From Stenotrophomonas_A sp035539015 (GTDB lineage: Bacteria; Pseudomonadota; Gammaproteobacteria; Xanthomonadales; Xanthomonadaceae), in assembly GCA_035539015.1 (NCBI GenBank), contig DATLJF010000275.1:1-19397 (forward strand): a stretch of 19,397 nt of DNA, in the 5' to 3' direction. Numbering within the stretch: position 1 is the stretch's first letter; each line of letters begins with the position of its first letter. The translations under genes were made by a program, and so were the position numbers. This document shows positions 8,045-14,150 of this stretch, in pieces. The notes beneath the pieces were generated by a model. That model was not told the origin of the DNA and searched no databases. It saw only the letters and a program-made list of their open reading frames with translations.

Positions 8045-11000
8045 GCATCGCCGAGTTCTCCATCCGCCGGCCGGTCACCACGATCATGTGTTTCGTGTCG
8101 CTGGTCGTGGTCGGCCTGATCGCCGCGTTCCGGCTGCCGCTGGAGGCGCTGCCGGACATCTCCGCACCGTTCCTGTTCGTGGAGCTGCCGTACACCGGCT
8201 CCACCCCGGACGAAGTGGAGCGCAACCTGGTGCGTCCGGCCGAGGAAGCGCTGGCGACGATGACCGGCATCAAGCGCATGCGCTCGGTGGCCACCGCCGA
8301 TGGCGCCAACATCTACATCGAGTTCTCCGATTGGGACCGCGATATCGCCATCGCTGCTTCGGATGCGCGCCAGCGCATCGATGCGATCCGCGATGACCTG
8401 CCCGAGGATCTGCAGCGCTACCACGTCTACAAGTGGTCCAGTAGCGACGAGGCGATCCTCAAGGTGCGCCTGGCCAGCCAGAGCGACCTGACCGGCGCCT
8501 ACGACATGCTCGACCGCGAGTTCAAGCGGCGGATCGAGCGCATCGCCGGCGTGGCGCGGGTGGAAATCTCCGGCGCGCCGCCGAACGAAGTCGAGATCGC
8601 GATCAAGCCCGACCGCCTGACCGCGCACGAGCTCAGCCTCAACGACCTGAGCGAGAAGCTGGGCAAGCTCAACTTCTCGGTCTCGGCCGGGCAGATCGAC
8701 GACAACGGCCAGCGCATCCGCGTGCAGCCAGTGGGCGAGTTGCGCGACCTGCAGGAGTTGCGCGACCTGGTCCTCAACAACAAGGGCCTGCGCCTGGGCG
8801 ACATCGCCGATATCCGGCTCAAGCCGACGCGCATGGCCTACGGCCGCCGCCTCGATGGCCGTCCCGCCATCGGCCTGGACATCTACAAGGAGCGCAACGC
8901 CAACCTGGTGGAAGTTTCGCGCGCGGCGCTCAAGGAGGTCGAGGCGATCCGCAAGCAGCCTTCGATGAGTGACGTGCAGATCAAGGTCATCGCCAACCAG
9001 GGTGACGCGGTGACTTCGTCATTGACCGAACTGGCCGAGGCTGGGGCGGTTGGTCTGCTGTTGTCCATCACCGTGCTGTTCTTCTTCCTGCGGCATTGGC
9101 CATCGACTCTGATGGTGACGCTGGCGATCCCGATCTGCTTTGCGATCACCCTGGGCTTCATGTACTTCGTCGGGGTGACGCTGAATATCCTGACCATGAT
9201 GGGATTGCTGCTGGCGGTGGGCATGCTGGTGGACAACGCCGTGGTGGTGGTGGAGAGCATCTACCAGGAGCGCGAACGTTTCCCCGATCAACCGGAGCTG
9301 GCTTCGCTGGTGGGCACGCGCAACGTGTCCATCGCGCTCAGTGCCGGCACCCTGTGCCACTGCATCGTGTTCCTGCCGAACCTGTTTGGTGAAACCAACA
9401 ACATCAGCATCTTCATGGCGCAGATTGCCATCACCATTTCGGTGTCGTTGCTGGCGTCGTGGCTGGTGGCCATCAGCCTGATCCCGATGTTGTCGGCGCG
9501 GATGAAGACGCCGGCCATGGTGAAGTCGCACAAGGGCGTGATCGCCAGGCTGCAGGCGCGCTACGCACGGGTGCTGCGCTGGACCCTGGAGCATCGCGGC
9601 TGGAGTGTGCTGGGCATCGTCCTGGTGGTCCTGGTCAGCCTGGTGCCGATCAAGTTGACCAAGGTCGACATGTTCGGTGGTGACGGCGGCAAGGAGGCCT
9701 TCATCGGCTATCAGTGGAAGGGCTCCTACACCCGCGAACAGCTGGGCGAGGAAGTCGCCCGGGTCGAGGCCTACCTGGACAAGAACCGCGAACGCTTCCA
9801 CATCAGCCAGATCTATTCCTGGTTCAGCGAGCAGGAAGGCAGCAGCACGATCATCACGTTCGAAGAGGGCAAGGTGAAGGCCAAGGACACGGCGGCCTTC
9901 CTAGAGATCATGCGCAAGGAAATGCCGCGTTCGGCGCGCGCGGACTACAGCATCGGCAACCAGGGCGATGGCAACGGCGGCGGTGGCGGCAAGGGCGTGC
10001 AGGTGCAGCTGGTGGGCGACTCGACCCAGGCCTTGCAGGAAATTGGCGAGGAAGTACTGCCGTTGCTGGCCCAGCGCAAGGAACTGCGCGACGTGCACAT
10101 CGACAACGGCGACCGTACCAGCGAGCTGGCCATCCGCGTCGACCGCGAGCGTGCGGCCGCCTTCGGCTTCAGCGCCGACGAGGTCGCACGCTTCGTCGGC
10201 CTGGCGCTGCGTGGCTCGCCGATCCGCGAGTTCCGCCGCGGTGACAACGAGGTGCCGGTCTGGGTGCGTTTCGCCGGCGCCGAGACCACCCGGCCCGAAG
10301 ACCTGGACAGCTTCACCGTGCGCACCAAGGATGGCCGTACCGTGCCGTTGCTGAGCCTGGTCGAGGTGCAGATGCGCCCTTCGGCCACCCAGATTGGCCG
10401 CACCAACCGCCAGACCACGCTGACCATCAAGGCCAACCTGGGCGAGAAGGTGACCCAGCCTGAAGGCCGCAAGGCCATGGAGGCAGTGCTCAAGAACATG
10501 AGCTTCCCGGCCGGCTACAGCTTCACCTTCGACGGCGCCGACTACCAGGATGACGGCGAGGCGATGAAGCAGATGCTGTTCAACCTGGTGCTGGCACTGC
10601 TGATGATCTACGTGGTGATGGCCGCGGTGTTTGAATCGCTGTTGTTCCCGGCGGCGATCATGAGCGGAGTGCTGTTCTCGATCTTCGGCGTGTTCTGGCT
10701 GTTCGCGTTGACCGGTACGACCTTCGGCATCATGTCCTTCATCGGCATTCTGGTGCTGATGGGCGTGGTGGTGAACAATGGCATCGTGATGATCGAGCAC
10801 ATCAACAACCTGCGCCGGCGTGGCCTGAGCCGCACCGACGCGCTGGTGGAGGGCTCGCGCGAGCGCCTGCGCCCGATCATGATGACCATGGGCACGGCGA
10901 TCCTGGCGATGGTGCCGATCTCGCTGACCACCACCACCATGTTCGGCGATGGCCCGCCTTACTACCCGATGGCGCGCGCGATCGCCGGCGGACTGGCGTT

Positions 11001-11136
11001 CTCGACCGTGGTCAGCCTGCTGTTCCTGCCGACCATCTACGCGATGCTCGATGACCTCAGCAGCGGCGTGTCGCGGCTGGTGAAGCGCGCGAGCGGGCGC
11101 GCCGAGGTGCCCGGCACCGACGTGTCGGTCGTCTGA
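8041..11136 (+). CDS. RND efflux permease 2, proton-relay type DN/N (HAE1 family)
   Basis: The 1031-residue product has normal RND length, with an N-terminal FSIRRPVTTIM segment, two large periplasmic regions and 12 predicted TM helices. TM4 reads GMLVDN (D398/N399) where AcrB has two Asp. TM10 reads GVVVNN (N912/N913) where AcrB has Lys940. This DN/NN relay type is widespread among RND pumps and is not evidence of inactivity, but it differs from permease 1. A Gly-rich patch (DGNGGGGGKG, about 643-652) lies in the second periplasmic region. Translation is coupled to permease 1 through ATGA at 8041-8044. The pair could form a mixed trimer, as MdtB/MdtC do, or two separate pumps sharing one adaptor (inference). 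Confidence 0.92.
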   Translation: MSIAEFSIRRPVTTIMCFVSLVVVGLIAAFRLPLEALPDISAPFLFVELPYTGSTPDEVERNLVRPAEEALATMTGIKRMRSVATADGANIYIEFSDWDRDIAIAASDARQRIDAIRDDLPEDLQRYHVYKWSSSDEAILKVRLASQSDLTGAYDMLDREFKRRIERIAGVARVEISGAPPNEVEIAIKPDRLTAHELSLNDLSEKLGKLNFSVSAGQIDDNGQRIRVQPVGELRDLQELRDLVLNNKGLRLGDIADIRLKPTRMAYGRRLDGRPAIGLDIYKERNANLVEVSRAALKEVEAIRKQPSMSDVQIKVIANQGDAVTSSLTELAEAGAVGLLLSITVLFFFLRHWPSTLMVTLAIPICFAITLGFMYFVGVTLNILTMMGLLLAVGMLVDNAVVVVESIYQERERFPDQPELASLVGTRNVSIALSAGTLCHCIVFLPNLFGETNNISIFMAQIAITISVSLLASWLVAISLIPMLSARMKTPAMVKSHKGVIARLQARYARVLRWTLEHRGWSVLGIVLVVLVSLVPIKLTKVDMFGGDGGKEAFIGYQWKGSYTREQLGEEVARVEAYLDKNRERFHISQIYSWFSEQEGSSTIITFEEGKVKAKDTAAFLEIMRKEMPRSARADYSIGNQGDGNGGGGGKGVQVQLVGDSTQALQEIGEEVLPLLAQRKELRDVHIDNGDRTSELAIRVDRERAAAFGFSADEVARFVGLALRGSPIREFRRGDNEVPVWVRFAGAETTRPEDLDSFTVRTKDGRTVPLLSLVEVQMRPSATQIGRTNRQTTLTIKANLGEKVTQPEGRKAMEAVLKNMSFPAGYSFTFDGADYQDDGEAMKQMLFNLVLALLMIYVVMAAVFESLLFPAAIMSGVLFSIFGVFWLFALTGTTFGIMSFIGILVLMGVVVNNGIVMIEHINNLRRRGLSRTDALVEGSRERLRPIMMTMGTAILAMVPISLTTTTMFGDGPPYYPMARAIAGGLAFSTVVSLLFLPTIYAMLDDLSSGVSRLVKRASGRAEVPGTDVSVV

Positions 11137-11143
11137 AACATAA

Positions 11144-11171
11144 ACGCCGCCGGATCGAAATCCGGCGGCGT
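11144..11171 (-). terminator. 12-bp perfect hairpin between convergent RND and RTX genes
   Basis: ACGCCGCCGGAT (11144-11155) pairs perfectly with 11160-11171 around CGAA. On the minus strand it is followed by TTTATGTTTC, a fair U-rich tail, so it probably ends the RTX transcript. On the plus strand there is no T-run after it, so for the RND operon it is at best a 3'-stabilising hairpin. Confidence 0.65.
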
Positions 11172-11186
11172 GCAAGGTGCCAAGGT

Positions 11187-11229
11187 GGCCCGGGCGGGCG
11201 GTGGATCGTCGCTGCCGTCCGCCCGGGCC
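11187..11229. terminator. Second GC-rich hairpin immediately after the RTX stop
   Basis: GGCCCGGGCGG (11187-11197) pairs perfectly with 11219-11229 across a 21-nt loop, starting 10 bp downstream of the RTX TAA on the minus strand. It has no U-tract of its own. It may act with the 11144-11171 hairpin as a double terminator or protect the 3' end. Confidence 0.45.
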
Positions 11230-11239
11230 GCTGCCCTGC

Positions 11240-12559
11240 TTAGGCCCAGTTGGCCGCAATCACCGTGTCCAGCTGCTTCCACTGCTGCTGGGTCAGGCTC
11301 TCCGAGCCGGCCGGGGTCGCCCCGAAGGCAGCCATGGCGTTGACCAGGTTGTCGACCTGGTTGGCCTTCAGGGTCTGGCCGGCGGCGTCGCGGAACAGGT
11401 CCACCCGGGCGTCGGCGGCGCCGTACCAGTTGGCGACGGTGATCTTGTCCGGGTCACCCATCAGCTGGCTGTTGCCGCTGTTGATCGGTGTCCCATCGAA
11501 GTTGAAGCCTTCGGCATCCACCTTGTTGCTGTCCAGCACGGTGACTTCCAGGTCGTTGCCCTTGCGGCTGAACCACACGCGGTTGGCTTTCGCTTCGGAG
11601 GCCGCGCTGAACACGATTTCATCGTGACCATCCGCATCGCCGTTGCGGATCACGTCCTGGCCGAAGCGCTTGTCGAAGACATAGGTATCGTTGCCGGCGC
11701 CACCTTCGAGGAGGTCATTGCCCATGCCGCCGTTGAGACGGTCGTGGCCCAGGCCACCCCTGAGGGTATCGTCGCCCATGCCGCCATCGAGGCGGTCGTT
11801 GCCGATGCCGCCCTCGAGCAGGTCGTTGCCCATGCCACCGTTGAGCGTGTCGTTGCCGGCATCGCCGTACAGCTTATCGTTGCCCATGCCGCCATCGAGC
11901 CAGTCGTCGCCGGCGCCGCCATGGAGCGTGTCGTTGCCCATGCCGCCCTCCAGCTTGTCGTTGCCAGCCTCTCCGTACAGCGTATCGGCGCCCATGCCGC
12001 CAAACAGCCGATCGTCGCCGGCGCCGCCATAGAGCGTGTCGTCACCCATGCCGCCGTCCAACTTGTCGCTGCGCGCGGTGCCGCGCAAGGTGTCGTTGGC
12101 CATACCGCCGGTGCGGACAACGCCGTCGCCGCGGAAGTCCTGGCGCCACGCCTGATCGGCACCGGTAGCGGTGCCTGCCTGCGTGGTGGCAGTCTGCACT
12201 TCCTTGAACGGGGTAGTGGCCGGGATCGCCGGCTTGGCGACTTCCGGCACTACCGCAACGGGTGCGATGGCCGGAGCGGGCGGGGTAAAGGCAACGACCG
12301 GGCCCACAGGGCCGACGGGGCCAACCGGGCCAACAGGGGTGCCCGAGGGAGCCCAGCTGCCCGTGGCGCCCCAGTTGTTGGCGCTCATCTGGCTGAGCTC
12401 GGCTCGCATCTTCGCCATGGTGGCGTCGAACGCCTTCATGTCCGATTCGTAGCTGCTCCAGGTGTTGGTGGTGTTGCCGAACGACATGCTGGGCATATAG
12501 CCGTTCTGTGAGAAATTGCCGTTGACGGCGCGGAACTGTGAAGTGCGATTGTTGTTCAA
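11240..12559 (-). CDS. RTX calcium-binding protein, predicted type I secretion cargo
   Basis: The 439-residue product is predicted from a TTG start at 12559, chosen because AGGA (12568-12571) sits 8 bases upstream. In-frame TTG (12598) and GTG (12592) lie inside an inverted repeat and lack a ribosome binding site. The N-terminus (1-75) is Asn/Ser/Met-rich, with no Sec signal. Four collagen-like GPV triplets (77-88) and a Pro/Ala/Val linker follow. A degenerate repeat (about 151-168) precedes 14 consecutive GGxGxDxLx nonapeptides (169-294). The C-terminal part (about 295-439, including DKITVANWY) resembles the hemolysin-type calcium-binding related domain and probably carries the uncleaved secretion signal. 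No protease, lipase, hemolysin or toxin domain is recognisable. It lies downstream of HlyB- and HlyD-type genes on the same strand, which marks it as their likely substrate. A surface, matrix or adhesive role is possible but unproven. Confidence 0.88.
   Translation of the reverse strand: MNNNRTSQFRAVNGNFSQNGYMPSMSFGNTTNTWSSYESDMKAFDATMAKMRAELSQMSANNWGATGSWAPSGTPVGPVGPVGPVGPVVAFTPPAPAIAPVAVVPEVAKPAIPATTPFKEVQTATTQAGTATGADQAWRQDFRGDGVVRTGGMANDTLRGTARSDKLDGGMGDDTLYGGAGDDRLFGGMGADTLYGEAGNDKLEGGMGNDTLHGGAGDDWLDGGMGNDKLYGDAGNDTLNGGMGNDLLEGGIGNDRLDGGMGDDTLRGGLGHDRLNGGMGNDLLEGGAGNDTYVFDKRFGQDVIRNGDADGHDEIVFSAASEAKANRVWFSRKGNDLEVTVLDSNKVDAEGFNFDGTPINSGNSQLMGDPDKITVANWYGAADARVDLFRDAAGQTLKANQVDNLVNAMAAFGATPAGSESLTQQQWKQLDTVIAANWA
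11678..12055 (-). repeat. RTX nonapeptide array, 14 units, with an 18-residue alternation
   Basis: Fourteen 9-codon units encode GGxGxDxLx repeats, residues 169-294 of the RTX protein. Units 1, 3, 5, 7, 9, 11 and 13 all begin GGMG. The even units begin GGAG, GEAG, GDAG, GGIG or GGLG. The true DNA period is therefore 54 bp, one full turn of the parallel beta-roll that such repeats form with calcium. Confidence 0.93.
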
Positions 12560-12598
12560 AGTGTGTTTCCTATTCTTTGCCTGTGCGGGCACAGGCAA
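12560..12598 (-). promoter_or_regulatory. Perfect 10-bp inverted repeat plus ribosome binding site upstream of the RTX gene
   Basis: On the minus strand TTGCCTGTGC, two bases, then GCACAGGCAA (12598 down to 12577) form a perfect dyad. The Shine-Dalgarno AGGA (12571-12568) follows 5 bp later, 8 bases before the TTG start. There is no U-run, so it is not a classical terminator. It could be an operator, or an mRNA hairpin affecting RTX translation or the processing of the operon transcript. Confidence 0.5.
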
Positions 12599-12747
12599 TT
12601 ACGAGGTTACGAAGGTGGTGGCGATTCCCGGCTCACGATGAGCAGGAGGGACACACACCTTCATTGCTGCGGGCCGAGTGGCCGCGGTTGAATCCATTGA
12701 GGGCGAAATCCTGTGGTGATGCTCCTTATTGAAGAGGCGTTCCTGGC

Positions 12748-14148
12748 TTAACGTTCCTGCAGGCTCTCGCTGGTGCGCCGCTGCAGCGGCGACAGGAAAT
12801 AGCTGATGAGGCGGCGGTGGCCGGTATGGATTTCCGCGCGCACCGACATGCCGGGCGCCAACGGCAGAGGGCGTTGGCCTGGGCCGCGTCTCAGTCGCAC
12901 GCGCACGCTATAGACGGCTCCGCGCTTGGCATCGGCGATCGCGTCGGAGGACACCGATACGACCTCGCCGTCGAGCATCCCAAAGCGCGTGAAGTCAAAC
13001 GCGTCGACCTTGATACGGACCGCCTGGCCGACATGGACGAAGCCGACATCGCGGTTGGCGATGAAGGCCTCGATGTCCACCGGCTGGTCGTTGGGCACGA
13101 TCAGAAGCACCGGCTGGGCTGCGGTCACCACTGCGCCGGGCGCGCTGACGGCCAGCTGCTGCACCGTGCCCGCCACTGGCGCGACCAGCCGGGTTTGCCG
13201 GTCGCGGTGCTGCGCCTTGCGCAATTCCTGGGTCAGTGAGGCGATGCGCTGACCGGCCTGCAGCTGCAGGTCAAGCAAGCCGCGGCTGAGTTCGGCGGCG
13301 GCGCTGCTGCGCAGGTCGCTGGCCTGGCGCTGCGCGGCGTGGGCCTGGCCAAGGCGAGCCTGCTGGGCGACCAGCTGTTGCTTCTGCTGCACGGCGGCCT
13401 GCTCGCGTTCGAGCCAGGCATGGCGCGAGACGAACTTGCCCTCCAGCAGGCCGCGATAATCGTCGGCCATCTGACGCGAGATCGGCGTGGTTGCCTTGAG
13501 CGAATCGATCGCCGCAACGGTGGCCTGGACCTCGGCGTCGCGTTGGGCCAGGGCCGAGTCAGCCTGGGCCAGCCGCGCGCGATATTCCTCGTACTGGGTG
13601 GAAATACGCGTATGCAATCGGGCCAGCGCCGGCGCGGGGGCATCGGCCAGCCTGGGCAGGACCGGCGCGCGACGTTCGCGCAATGCCAGCAGCAGGGCAT
13701 CGGCCTGCGCCAGGTCCATCTGCGCGTCCAGCAGTTGGGAACGCAGCTGCGTGACCTCGGTCTCGGTGAGGCTGGGATCGAATTCGACCAGCAGCTGCCC
13801 GGCGCGGACGCGCTGGCCGTCGTGTACATGGATGGCCTTTACCACCGACAGGTTGTCGGGCTGGATCGGCTTGCTGCGTCCGACGGCGAGCACCTTGCCT
13901 TCGGCGGCCGAGACTACGTCGATGCGACCCAGGAATCCCCACGCCAGGGTCAGGCCACACAGGCAGAGAATGGCCACGAGCAGGACGCGCGGGGCTGGAT
14001 GCACGGGGGTATCGCGCAGTGCCTCGGCCGCCGGCAGGAATTCGATCTCATGCGGTAGGCGCGGCGGGCCATCCATCTGGCGACGCGCCTGCCAACTGTC
14101 TCGCCAGACAGCCGCGGCTTGCTTGCAGAAGTGAACCAGGCGATTCAT
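12748..14148 (-). CDS. Type I secretion periplasmic adaptor, HlyD family
   Basis: The 466-residue product starts MNRLVHF. It has a cytoplasmic N-tail containing the family hallmark EFLPAAE (36-42), one TM helix (about 54-74), and a first lipoyl half (DVVSAAEGKVLAVGRSKPIQP, then VRAGQLLVEFD). A long coiled coil rich in Gln, Ala and Arg spans about 128-330. The second lipoyl half (LVAPVAGTVQQLAV) and a beta-barrel end in the HlyD signature PGMSVRAEIHTG and a C-terminal LSPLQRR. The protein bridges the ABC exporter and an outer-membrane TolC-type channel. The ATG at 14148 lies 2 bp after the ABC transporter stop, so the two are one operon. A longer frame to 14580 is antisense-like read-through of the transporter gene and was not used. 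Confidence 0.93.
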   Translation of the reverse strand: MNRLVHFCKQAAAVWRDSWQARRQMDGPPRLPHEIEFLPAAEALRDTPVHPAPRVLLVAILCLCGLTLAWGFLGRIDVVSAAEGKVLAVGRSKPIQPDNLSVVKAIHVHDGQRVRAGQLLVEFDPSLTETEVTQLRSQLLDAQMDLAQADALLLALRERRAPVLPRLADAPAPALARLHTRISTQYEEYRARLAQADSALAQRDAEVQATVAAIDSLKATTPISRQMADDYRGLLEGKFVSRHAWLEREQAAVQQKQQLVAQQARLGQAHAAQRQASDLRSSAAAELSRGLLDLQLQAGQRIASLTQELRKAQHRDRQTRLVAPVAGTVQQLAVSAPGAVVTAAQPVLLIVPNDQPVDIEAFIANRDVGFVHVGQAVRIKVDAFDFTRFGMLDGEVVSVSSDAIADAKRGAVYSVRVRLRRGPGQRPLPLAPGMSVRAEIHTGHRRLISYFLSPLQRRTSESLQER

Positions 14149-14150
14149 CG

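Noticed and set aside
11678..12055. CRISPR-like array suggested by regular short repeats
   Set aside because: The repeats are 27/54 bp coding units without unique spacers, fully explained by RTX nonapeptides; no cas gene is present.
11177..12511. Long plus-strand open frame (444 codons) with its own 9-residue repeats, antisense to the RTX gene
   Set aside because: The repeats are the complement of the RTX nonapeptide codons. The minus-strand frame gives canonical GGxGxDxLx units and a recognisable C-terminal domain, and has a ribosome binding site; the plus-strand product matches nothing.
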